This document shows, one piece after another, positions 9,712-17,992 of a stretch of DNA of 64,000 bases. The position numbers were made by a program, and so were the translations under genes. Below the pieces are notes generated by a model, which saw only the letters and a list, made by a program, of their open reading frames with translations, did no database searches and was not told the DNA's origin. The DNA comes from Bradyrhizobium guangdongense (GTDB taxonomy: Bacteria; Pseudomonadota; Alphaproteobacteria; Rhizobiales; Xanthobacteraceae), in NCBI RefSeq assembly GCF_004114975.1, contig NZ_CP030051.1, positions 2,170,001 through 2,234,000 of the forward strand. The letters are read 5' to 3'. Every line of letters begins with the position of its first letter. The stretch's first letter is position 1.

Positions 9712-12700
9712 GTGCAGACGACACTGCTCGGACTGGCGATTGCCTTTATTCTAGCGCTGCTGGCCGCGCTGATCGGGCCTTACTTCGTCGACTGGAACCA
9801 GTTTCGGCCCCAGTTCGAGGCGGAAGCGACCCGGATTATCGGCGTGCCCGTGCGCGTTGCGGGCGAGCTCGATGCGCGGCTGCTGCCCACGCCGACGCTG
9901 CGCCTGCGCTCTGTCACCTTCGGCGGCAACAACGATCTCGGCCGCCTGCGCGCCGACAAGCTCGATGTCGAGTTCAGCCTGGGCTCGCTGATGCGGGGCG
10001 AATGGCGCGCCACCGAGCTTTCGGTCGGCGGCATGGCGGTGGATCTCGGCCTCGACGCCAGGGGCAGGGTCGACCTGCCGTCCACCGCGAACGGCACCTT
10101 CAACCTGGCTTCGCTCGCGATCGATCGGCTCAACCTCACCGGCCGCATCGCCCTTCATGACGCCGCCAGCCATTCGACGCTGGAGCTGAACGACATCGTC
10201 TTCTCCGGCGACGTGCGCTCGCTCGCAGGCGCGGTGCGGGGCGACGGCAGTTTCGCCGCCGCGGGCACCCGCTATCCGTTCCGGATCTCCTCCGGCCCGA
10301 GCGCTGACGGCAGTGCCACCCGCGTTCACCTCAATATCGATCCCGGCGAGCGCGCCGTTCTGGCCGATCTCGAAGGCGTGCTGGCCTTCGACAACCGCCA
10401 GCCGAAATTCGACGGTGCGCTGACGCTGGCGGTGCCGCCGGCGAAGAAAGCCGGCGAGGCGGGGCCAACGCCATGGAAGCTCGCCGCGAAACTCAAGGCT
10501 GATCCGGCCGGTGCCAAGTTCGACCAGATCGACGCGAGCTTTGGCCCTGAGGACACCGCGCTGAAGGTCGGCGGCGTCGGCGATCTCAGGTTCGGCGCCT
10601 CGCCGCTGCTGCGCGCTGTGCTGTCGGCGCGGCAGGTCGATGCCGACAAGCTCGCGGGCCGCGACGATACTGAGCCGCTTCGCATCCTGCCCGCCCTGCG
10701 CGCAGGTCTGGCTGCGATCCCGCAGGCGCCGATCCCGGCGCAGATCGAGTTCAACTCCGACCAGATCATGCTGGGCGGCCGTCCGCTCCAGAACATCACG
10801 ACCGAGCTACAGACCGATGGCCGGTCCTGGACCTTCCAGCGGCTCGAGCTGCGCGCGCCCGGCATGACGCAAGTGTCGCTCAACGGCGCCACGCCCGGCG
10901 CCGACAGCTTTAGCGGCCGCCTCAGCGTCGAGTCCTCCGATCCCGATACGCTGGTGGCCTGGCTGCAGGGCCGCAACGAGGTGATCAGGCGCAGCACACG
11001 GCCGCTGCGCCTTTCCGGCGAGGTGACGATCGCCGCCAATCATCTCGCAATCGACAAGCTCCAGGCCGAAATCGAAGGCGGCGCGGTCGGGGGCCGCATC
11101 GCCTTCGTGCAGACAGGCGCGAGCAAAGGCTCGCGAATCGATGCCGACCTCAAGGCCGACCGTCTCGACCTCGATGCCGCCGCGAGCTTTGTCCGCGCGC
11201 TCGCCGGTCCGCAAGGTGAATGGCCGGACGAGGCAAAGCTCTCGCTCGACATCGGCCGCGCCATCTCGGCGGGCCAGGAGCTGCGGCCGTTCGCGGCCAA
11301 GCTCGGCTATGGGCCCGCCTCGCTGTCGCTGGAGCAGTTGCGGTTCGGCCAGGCCAGCGGCGTGACGACGGAGGCGAGCGGCAGCTTTGATCGCACCAAG
11401 GCTACCGGCAAGCTCGCGCTGAAATCGTCGGCCAATTCGCTGCGCGATCTCACGGCGCTGCTGGAGCCGATCGCTCCTGCGGTGCGCGCACGCCTCGACG
11501 CCATCCCGGCACTGTCGGGCGCGACGCGCCTGACGCTCAATCTCAGCCTCGACAAGAACGCCGAACATGCCGATCGCAGCGACGCGCGCGTCGTGTTCGA
11601 TCTCGATGCGCCGCAGCTCAAGGCCTCCGCCACGCTTGCCGCGCAGATGCCGGTCGGGGCCGTTAACGGCCTCGACATGGACCGTTTACGTAACAGCGAC
11701 TTCACGCTGGACTCGAAAGTATCGACGCCGCAGGCGAACGCATTGTTGGCGCTGCTCGGCCTCGATCGCGTGGTCGCGGCCGGCGAGGGCGTCTCACAGA
11801 TCGAAGGCAAGTTGAGCGGCGCGTGGCGAAAGCCCTTGCAACTGAACGCCAGGCTCGGTGGCGGCGGGTTGGATGCGGATGCGCAAGGCAGCGTCGAATT
11901 GTCGGGGCCGGAGCCGAAGGGCAGCGTGAATCTGCACGTGCGCAACGCCAATCTGGCGCCGCTGCTCGGGACCAATCCCGCCGACAAGTCGATCCAGAAG
12001 GTGAGCTTGTCGTCCCGCCTCACGCTGGCAGGCAATCGGTTGAGCTTCGACGATCTCGACAGCGGGGCTCTAGGCTCGCATCTGCGCGGCCATCTCGCGG
12101 TGACGCTCGATCAGGAGAGGAGCGTCGACGGCGAAGTCGGGCTCGACACGCTCGATCTGGCGCCTGCGCTCGCGCTTGTGATCGGCGCCGCCGGGCATGA
12201 TGGCGGCGAACCGCTGAGTGCGGGCCTCGTCAGCGGCTGGCGCGGCCGAGTCGCCTTCCAGGCCTTGCGCGGCAGCCTGCCCGACGGCATCGAGCTGCGT
12301 CCCTTCAGCGGCACGATCAGGAGCGACGGCCAGTCGCTCGCGCTCGATGGGCTCAAGGGCGGCCTCGCCGGCGGCGAGATGACGGCAAGCTTGGACGCGC
12401 GCAACGGCGCCAATGGTCTGGCGCTGAACGCGCATCTCGATCTCACCAATGTCGATGCGGCCTCGCTGCGCTACCGTGATCTGGCGCTGCCCAGGGGGCG
12501 CGCGTCGGTGCAGATGGCGCTGACGAGCCAGGGCCGCAGCGTCTCGGCACTGACGGGCGCGCTTGCCGGCAACGGCACCGTGACGCTGGACTCGGTCGAG
12601 ATCAGCGGGCTCAATCCGCGCGCCTTCGAGATCGCCATCCGCGCCAGCGACAGCGGTCAGGTCCCCGATGACGTCAAGCTGCGGCAGCTGGTCGAGCCCG

Positions 12701-13353
12701 CATTGTCGGCTCCCATTACGGTCCCCTCGGCCCAGATCGCCTTCACGATCCGCGACGGCCGGCTGCGCGTCGGCGCGACGCCGCTGGACGCGAAGAACGC
12801 GCGTGCCATCGTCTCAGGCGGTTACGACATTCCCGCCGACCAGGCCGACATCCGCGCCAGCCTGACGCCGATCATGACCGGCCTCTCCGGCGCGCCGCCG
12901 GAGATCCAGCTGTTCGCGGCAGGTCCGCCCGACAAGCTCAGCCGCACCGTCGATCTCACGCCGCTGTCGTCGTGGCTAGCGGTGCGCACCATCGATCGCG
13001 AGACGCGAAGGCTCGATGCCATCGAACGCGGCGAGCCGCCGCCGGCGACGGCCGCGCTGCCGACGCTGGTCTCGCCCGAGCCCGCGCCGGAGCCGGCGCT
13101 GACCGACGTGCCGATGCCCGGTCGCGATCCGCGCCGCCCGCCGCCGAAGGCGAAGGTCGAACCCAAGGCTGAGTCAAAGACTGCACCGACGCCGAGGGCG
13201 CCGCAGGCCGCGCCGGCCGTGCCGAACCCGCCGCTGGCAAGCCAGCAGGCCGCGCCCCTGCCGCCGCCGATCGACGTGCGGCCCGCCCCGGGCTCGCCGC
13301 CCGCCAAGCCCCGGCCGAAGCCGCCGCTGGTCCTGACGCCGCAGAATCCGTAA
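9712..13353 (+). CDS. large AsmA-like envelope protein
   Basis: A 1213-residue protein with one N-terminal membrane helix (about residues 3-24), followed by a long beta-rich periplasmic body full of amphipathic strands, as in the AsmA/TamB/YhdP group. The N-terminal AsmA signature is clear: IGPYFVDWNQFRPQFEAEATRI and the repeated ELDARLLPTPTLRLRSV-type strands. A second AsmA-like unit occurs near the C-terminus (about residues 900-1090), followed by a Pro/Ala/Lys-rich tail of about 120 residues. Family members are thought to bridge inner and outer membranes and assist lipid or protein traffic. The GTG at 9712 is preferred over TTG 9658 because AGGGGAGA lies just upstream and the membrane helix then starts at once. 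It stands alone. Confidence 0.82.
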   Translation: MQTTLLGLAIAFILALLAALIGPYFVDWNQFRPQFEAEATRIIGVPVRVAGELDARLLPTPTLRLRSVTFGGNNDLGRLRADKLDVEFSLGSLMRGEWRATELSVGGMAVDLGLDARGRVDLPSTANGTFNLASLAIDRLNLTGRIALHDAASHSTLELNDIVFSGDVRSLAGAVRGDGSFAAAGTRYPFRISSGPSADGSATRVHLNIDPGERAVLADLEGVLAFDNRQPKFDGALTLAVPPAKKAGEAGPTPWKLAAKLKADPAGAKFDQIDASFGPEDTALKVGGVGDLRFGASPLLRAVLSARQVDADKLAGRDDTEPLRILPALRAGLAAIPQAPIPAQIEFNSDQIMLGGRPLQNITTELQTDGRSWTFQRLELRAPGMTQVSLNGATPGADSFSGRLSVESSDPDTLVAWLQGRNEVIRRSTRPLRLSGEVTIAANHLAIDKLQAEIEGGAVGGRIAFVQTGASKGSRIDADLKADRLDLDAAASFVRALAGPQGEWPDEAKLSLDIGRAISAGQELRPFAAKLGYGPASLSLEQLRFGQASGVTTEASGSFDRTKATGKLALKSSANSLRDLTALLEPIAPAVRARLDAIPALSGATRLTLNLSLDKNAEHADRSDARVVFDLDAPQLKASATLAAQMPVGAVNGLDMDRLRNSDFTLDSKVSTPQANALLALLGLDRVVAAGEGVSQIEGKLSGAWRKPLQLNARLGGGGLDADAQGSVELSGPEPKGSVNLHVRNANLAPLLGTNPADKSIQKVSLSSRLTLAGNRLSFDDLDSGALGSHLRGHLAVTLDQERSVDGEVGLDTLDLAPALALVIGAAGHDGGEPLSAGLVSGWRGRVAFQALRGSLPDGIELRPFSGTIRSDGQSLALDGLKGGLAGGEMTASLDARNGANGLALNAHLDLTNVDAASLRYRDLALPRGRASVQMALTSQGRSVSALTGALAGNGTVTLDSVEISGLNPRAFEIAIRASDSGQVPDDVKLRQLVEPALSAPITVPSAQIAFTIRDGRLRVGATPLDAKNARAIVSGGYDIPADQADIRASLTPIMTGLSGAPPEIQLFAAGPPDKLSRTVDLTPLSSWLAVRTIDRETRRLDAIERGEPPPATAALPTLVSPEPAPEPALTDVPMPGRDPRRPPPKAKVEPKAESKTAPTPRAPQAAPAVPNPPLASQQAAPLPPPIDVRPAPGSPPAKPRPKPPLVLTPQNP

Positions 13354-13374
13354 GGCGGCTCGACTCGGTGTCCG

Positions 13375-13393
13375 CCTCTCGCTCCGCGAGAGG
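13375..13393 (+). terminator. hairpin after the AsmA-like gene
   Basis: Perfect 8-base arms CCTCTCGC and GCGAGAGG with a 3-base loop, 22 bases after the stop codon. No T-run follows, so it may be a weak terminator or a remnant of an intergenic repeat. Confidence 0.35.
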
Positions 13394-13580
13394 TGAGCGG
13401 CTTACGCTTCCGTAACCACACTCGCTCGCATTTGACCGAAATCTCGTCGGCAAAACTGATGTGACGGTTTTACTGGATTCTCGCGTTTGTTCCCTAGTGT
13501 CGGCTCCCAGAGGAATCCGAGAGTCCTGCCCGTACAGGCAGGATGGCGCCAAAGAACTTCCAAGAACTGGGGTTATCGAG

Positions 13581-14705
13581 ATGGACGGGGCGAAGACGCT
13601 TCTACAGGATCTGGACGACGCAATCGCGCGCGGCACCGACGAAAGCCGGGCCAAGGCGCTGTGGCATGCGACCGATCTGTTGATCACCGGTCGCTACGTC
13701 GACGACGAGATCAGCATGTTCGGCGAGGTCATCGGCCGGCTGGCCGACGAGATCGAGGTCGCCGCGCGGGCGCAGCTCTCCGAATTGATGGCGGGCTGCG
13801 ATCATGCCCCGCTCAACGTCATCGAGAAGCTCGCTCTTGACGACGAGATCGCAGTCGCCGGCCCCGTGCTGCGCGACTCGAACCGCATCGGCGAGAAGGT
13901 TCTGGTCGAGAGCGCGATGACCAAGGGCCAGGCGCATCTGCTCGCGATCTCCCAGCGTGAGGAGATCGGCGAGGCCGTGACCGACGTGCTCGTCAAGCGT
14001 GGTAACCAGGAGGTTGTCACCTCGGTCGCCCGGAACGAGGGCGCGCGCTTCTCCGGCTCGGGCCTGCTGCACATGGTCCGCCGCGCCGAGGGCGATTCCA
14101 TCCTCGCCGAGCAGCTCGGCCTGCGCAAGGACGTGCCGCGCCACATCTTCCAGCAGCTCATCTCCAAGGCCTCGGAAGACGTCCGCCGCCGGCTCGAGAC
14201 CGAGCGCCCCGAAATGATGTCGCAGATCCAGAGCTCGGTGACCGAGGTCACCGGCGATCTGCAGTCCAAGTTCGGCCCGTCCTCGCGCAGCTATTTCGTC
14301 GCCAAGCGCGTGGTGACGACGCAGTACCGGCAGGGCAATCTCAACCAGGACTCGATCTCGAACTATGCGCGCCAGCACCGCTTCGACGAGGTGCAGATCG
14401 GCCTGTCGCTGCTGTCGTCGCTGCCGGTCGACGTGATCGAGCGCGCGCTGATGGACCGCAACCGCGAGATGATCCTGGTGCTGTGCAAGGCGCTCGACTT
14501 CTCCTGGGACACGACGATGTCGCTGCTGTTCCTCGGCGCCAAGGACCACCTGATCACCGCGCGCGAGCTCCACGACAACGAGCGCGATTTCAACCGGCTC
14601 AAGATCGAGACCTCACGCAGCATCTTGAAGTTCTACCAGTCGCGCAAGAACAGCGCCGGCGCCGATCCCGCGACGGGTCGTCAGGCTGAGCTCCAGGTTC
14701 ACTGA
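13581..14705 (+). CDS. DUF2336 protein
   Basis: A soluble, almost entirely helical protein of 374 residues. Its repeated helical pairs, such as LADEIEVAARAQLSELMA and the SNRIGEKVLVESA segment, match alphaproteobacterial DUF2336 proteins as I remember them. No catalytic motif is visible. The frame is open from 13461, but ATG 13581 starts the conserved-looking part (MDGAKTLLQDLDDA) and the extra 40 residues upstream are low in regular structure. It is followed closely by a small ORF at 14731 that is probably co-transcribed. The function of the family is not established; a link to signalling or development is only a guess. Confidence 0.82.
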   Translation: MDGAKTLLQDLDDAIARGTDESRAKALWHATDLLITGRYVDDEISMFGEVIGRLADEIEVAARAQLSELMAGCDHAPLNVIEKLALDDEIAVAGPVLRDSNRIGEKVLVESAMTKGQAHLLAISQREEIGEAVTDVLVKRGNQEVVTSVARNEGARFSGSGLLHMVRRAEGDSILAEQLGLRKDVPRHIFQQLISKASEDVRRRLETERPEMMSQIQSSVTEVTGDLQSKFGPSSRSYFVAKRVVTTQYRQGNLNQDSISNYARQHRFDEVQIGLSLLSSLPVDVIERALMDRNREMILVLCKALDFSWDTTMSLLFLGAKDHLITARELHDNERDFNRLKIETSRSILKFYQSRKNSAGADPATGRQAELQVH

Positions 14706-14730
14706 ACGGGACATCGAGGGAGTATTTGCA

Positions 14731-14976
14731 ATGTTGCCTCAATTCGGCACCGCAGTTCGCAAGAACAAGAGCCTCACCAAGACCGTCGCCGCCGAGCCGG
14801 GCGGATCGGCTCCGGAGAAGGCCACGGTCGACGCCGCATGGCTCGTGCTGGAAGCCGCCAACGACCTCGGCGACCATGCCGCGATCGACGCCTGCCGGCG
14901 CGTCATCGATGCCGAACTGAACGGCACGGTGCCGGGCAGCGCGGATACCGAGCTCGTGCTGGGCTATTTCCGGTAA
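14731..14976 (+). CDS. small hypothetical protein (81 aa)
   Basis: Starts 25 bases after the DUF2336 stop, with a GAGGGAGT ribosome-binding-like sequence before the ATG. The product is 81 residues with a basic N-terminus (FGTAVRKNKSLTKT) and a helical, acidic second half (AAWLVLEAANDLGDHAAIDA). No domain or membrane helix is recognised. Codon use matches its neighbours and the position suggests co-expression with the DUF2336 gene. Confidence 0.6.
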   Translation: MLPQFGTAVRKNKSLTKTVAAEPGGSAPEKATVDAAWLVLEAANDLGDHAAIDACRRVIDAELNGTVPGSADTELVLGYFR

Positions 14977-15306
14977 GACCAGAGCCGCCGGCTGTCCCGG
15001 CCGCTGTCGGCCACAGCCCATCTCTACCTTTGCGCTTATTTCCGGCATGATGTAGCCTCCACTTGCGGTCGTCGAACGGTGGCCGCGGGCAATGGGGTTC
15101 GGAGCGGTCGCTATGGGGCGGCGTGGCTTCCTTGTTGATGGTTTGGCGCGGGCGCGCGGGCCTGCGCGTAGTCGTTTGCATGAAAATTTCTGGAACGCCT
15201 CCGGTGCTGCACGCAGCGCCATCGGTGGCGCATGATTGCTGATTGCCTGGTAGCGACGGCACTGACGCCGTCACGATTGAAAGCTTCACGTTGATTGGAG
15301 CGGATC
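14977..15306. other. intergenic region with no gene seen
   Basis: 330 bases between the small ORF and the cytochrome gene. Only a weak hairpin (GACGGC/GCCGTC, 15255-15272) stands out. Reverse-strand ORFs cross it but have no family signature and run into the antisense of known genes. Confidence 0.5.
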
Positions 15307-16983
15307 ATGAATTTTGATGTGCGCGTCCCGTTGATCGCCGTCGTGTCCCTTCTCGCCACCGTCATCGCCGTATCGGCTGAAGACAAGCCCGCGCCGGGGG
15401 CTCCCGTCCATCTGCAACAGGGCTGGAGCGAGGAGACCGCCGATCGCTGGCACTTCATCTCGCAGGGAACGGCGCTGATCCCCTATGAATGGTTTGTCGC
15501 GCTGGAGCAGCCGGGGCAGCCGCCCGGGCAAACCGCCCTGATCAAGGCGCCCGAGAATCTGCAGCGGCTGGGTTTCCTCCCCGAGCCCGCCAGCGCCACC
15601 AATCCGGATGGTTTGGCGATCGGTCTCTACAGCACCCCCGTGGATATTCCCGACGGACGGCATGCGTGCTGGAAAGGCAACTGGCTCGGCCTCGGCTGCG
15701 CCGGCTGTCACACCGGGCAGGTCAGCTACCGCGGCCAGCAGATCCGGATCGAGGGCGGCCCGTCCCACATCGATATCGACGCCTTCGTCGCACAACTGGT
15801 CGGCTCGATCGGCGCGGTCCTGCAGAATCAGGACGGCGCCGCACAGCGCTTCATGGCGCGGGTGAAGGCGCCGCCGGCCGACGTGCAGAGCGGATTGCAG
15901 TGTTTCGGCGGCGTGTTGCAGGCGGCCGCGAAATTCAACCAGGTGGTCGGTGCGAACTCCGGCGATACGGCGGGCGGGGCGGGCAGGCTGGATGCACATG
16001 GCGCCGGCCTGAATCAGCTTCTGGCCGGGCCTTTCAGGCTCATGACCGATCCGGCGGACATCGGCGAGACCAGGAACTACGCGCACCTGACCGCGCCGGT
16101 GCGCTATCCGGCGCTGTGGGATACGCCGCGTTTCAACTGGGTGCTGTACAACGCCTCGATCCGTCAGCCGCTGACGCGCAACATCGTCGAGGCGCTCGGC
16201 GTGCTCGCGCCGATCAAGCATGACGCGACGATGATCGGACCCGACGTGATGCACGGCATCCAGATGGAGAATGTGGTGTGGGGACAGCGCAAGCTGATGG
16301 ACCTGCGCTCTCCGCGCTGGCCGGAAGCCGTCCTCGGTGCGCTCGACCCGAAGCGGGCGCTGCGCGGCCAGCTCGTCTATGTCAGCGCCTGCGCGAACTG
16401 CCACGATGCCGCGCCCACCGAAGCGGCGTCGGGCGCGTGCAGCGAGATCCAGATCCCGCTGGTCGATCTCCGCAAGATCGGCACCGATCCCGAGCAGGCG
16501 ACGACGTTCAACAGACGCAAGATCGCGCTGTCGAAGATCGGCGGCCCCGATGCGATGTCCAACTACAAGGCGGCCGAAGTGCTGACCGGAAACATTGCCG
16601 CGCTGTGGATTGCTCGCTCGAAGGACAACGCGGCCAGTGCCGCCGAGATCAATTGCGGCCGTCCCAACCAGTTCAGGGCGCCGCTCGCCTACCGGGCAAG
16701 GCCGCTCAACGGCATCTGGGCGATGGCGCCATACCTGCACAACGGCTCGGTGCCGTCGTTAAACGATCTGCTGCTGCCGCCGAGCCAGCGGCCGAAGACC
16801 TTCTATGTCGGCAATTGGGAGTTCAACCCCGACATCGTGGGATACGACATGAAGGCGCAGACGCCGGGCGCATTCCTGTTCGACACGAGCGTCCGCGGCA
16901 ATTCGAATGCCGGGCATACTTACGGAACTGATATGACCGAGGACGACCGCAAGGCGCTGATCGAATATCTCAAGACGCTCTGA
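15307..16983 (+). CDS. periplasmic di-heme cytochrome c, RoxA/peroxidase-like
   Basis: A 558-residue exported protein with two c-type heme sites, CAGCH at 131-135 and CANCH at 362-366. The N-terminus (VPLIAVVSLLATVIAVSAED) is a signal peptide. The late motif APYLHNGSVPSL followed by RPKTFYVGNWEFNPDIVGYD is what I know from RoxA-type proteins and the wider di-heme cytochrome c peroxidase superfamily. The true RoxA enzymes cleave rubber, but most relatives in proteobacteria are uncharacterised, so the reaction here is open: oxygenase, peroxidase or electron carrier. ATG 15307 is preferred to TTG 15295 because it gives a cleaner signal peptide. It stands convergent to a methyltransferase gene, with only 9 bases between stops. 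Confidence 0.8.
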   Translation: MNFDVRVPLIAVVSLLATVIAVSAEDKPAPGAPVHLQQGWSEETADRWHFISQGTALIPYEWFVALEQPGQPPGQTALIKAPENLQRLGFLPEPASATNPDGLAIGLYSTPVDIPDGRHACWKGNWLGLGCAGCHTGQVSYRGQQIRIEGGPSHIDIDAFVAQLVGSIGAVLQNQDGAAQRFMARVKAPPADVQSGLQCFGGVLQAAAKFNQVVGANSGDTAGGAGRLDAHGAGLNQLLAGPFRLMTDPADIGETRNYAHLTAPVRYPALWDTPRFNWVLYNASIRQPLTRNIVEALGVLAPIKHDATMIGPDVMHGIQMENVVWGQRKLMDLRSPRWPEAVLGALDPKRALRGQLVYVSACANCHDAAPTEAASGACSEIQIPLVDLRKIGTDPEQATTFNRRKIALSKIGGPDAMSNYKAAEVLTGNIAALWIARSKDNAASAAEINCGRPNQFRAPLAYRARPLNGIWAMAPYLHNGSVPSLNDLLLPPSQRPKTFYVGNWEFNPDIVGYDMKAQTPGAFLFDTSVRGNSNAGHTYGTDMTEDDRKALIEYLKTL

Positions 16984-16992
16984 GTGGCCGCA

Positions 16993-17832
16993 TCAATCCT
17001 TGCGGCAGGTGAAGCTGTAATAGGGGCAGGTGCCGTTCGCGAAGGACGCATGCAATTGCGTGCCCGGAATGCCCGCGAATTCGTGCGAGACGCCGAGCAG
17101 TACGCGCGGCACGATCTCGTCCGCCAGCGCTGTCCGTCGCGCACCGTCCAGCTCCAGCGCGCGCGCGACATTGGCGGTGATGTCGTCCTCGTGCACGAGG
17201 CGCAAGCGTGACTTCGCCAGAGCCTCGCGCGGATAGACCTCCTTCGTCCGGTCTTCGAAGCACGCCATCAGGAACGCGCCGCCGGGCCTCAGCACGCGGT
17301 GGACTTCATCCAGAAAGCGTCCCATGTCGCCGTAATGCTGCGCGCTTTCGACGTTGACCACGACGTCGAAATTCTCGTCCGCGAACGGCAGGCTGAGCGC
17401 ATCGCCGACGCGGAATGCGAGATTGTCCTGGTCGGCATAGCGCGCCTTGTTGAAGCGGATCGCCGGCTTGCAGATGTCGAGCCCGGTGTAGCTCTTCGGG
17501 TGGAGATAGCGCGCGATGTAGGATGCTCCGCCGCCGCGGCCGCATCCGACCTCCAGCACGTCTTTGCCGGCGATCGCGGCCCCCGATGCGACATGATGAT
17601 AGAGCTGGATCGCGTAGCGATCGGGCTCGTCGGCGGCCTGCAATTCGACTTGCGCTCCGTTCAGCGGGGCATAGCCGTAATTGAGGAAGCGGATGGCGGC
17701 ATCCCTGTCGAGGTTGCTCAGCAGGGAGTACCAGGCGTTGGTGAAAAGATGGCGCGCGGCGCGCGAATAAAACAGTTTGACGACGGCCTGATGGATCGGG
17801 CTTGCCGCTGTCGGATACGGATCCTGCTTCAC
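16993..17832 (-). CDS. class I SAM-dependent methyltransferase
   Basis: A 279-residue Rossmann-fold methyltransferase. The SAM-binding motif I is VLEVGCGRGGG, with the acidic motif II at YTGLDI, motif III around VGDALSLPFADENFDVVVNVES and post-motif HRVLRPGG. The long N-terminal helical segment and the motif spacing recall the phthiotriol/fatty-acid-type O- and C-methyltransferases, so a lipid or small-molecule substrate is likely. No specific substrate can be named. It is divergent from the giant cyclase gene at 17993 with a 160-base shared upstream region. Confidence 0.85.
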   Translation of the reverse strand: MKQDPYPTAASPIHQAVVKLFYSRAARHLFTNAWYSLLSNLDRDAAIRFLNYGYAPLNGAQVELQAADEPDRYAIQLYHHVASGAAIAGKDVLEVGCGRGGGASYIARYLHPKSYTGLDICKPAIRFNKARYADQDNLAFRVGDALSLPFADENFDVVVNVESAQHYGDMGRFLDEVHRVLRPGGAFLMACFEDRTKEVYPREALAKSRLRLVHEDDITANVARALELDGARRTALADEIVPRVLLGVSHEFAGIPGTQLHASFANGTCPYYSFTCRKD

Positions 17833-17930
17833 GGATGAATACTCTCACGCGAAAATGGGGAACGCTTCCACCATCGAGCATGGGCCAGTGCCTGCGATGC
17901 GTCAACAATGGCGACGCTTGCCTGCCACGA

Positions 17931-17958
17931 TTGACTTCATTCCGACGGGAGATATATC
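17931..17958 (+). promoter_or_regulatory. candidate sigma-70 promoter of the cyclase gene
   Basis: TTGACT (17931-17936) and TATATC (17953-17958) are separated by 16 bases. The predicted start near 17965 leaves a leader of about 28 bases before the cyclase start codon. Confidence 0.5.
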
Positions 17959-17992
17959 CTAGGTTTAGTACGGATAATGCTGGACCCGCGTG

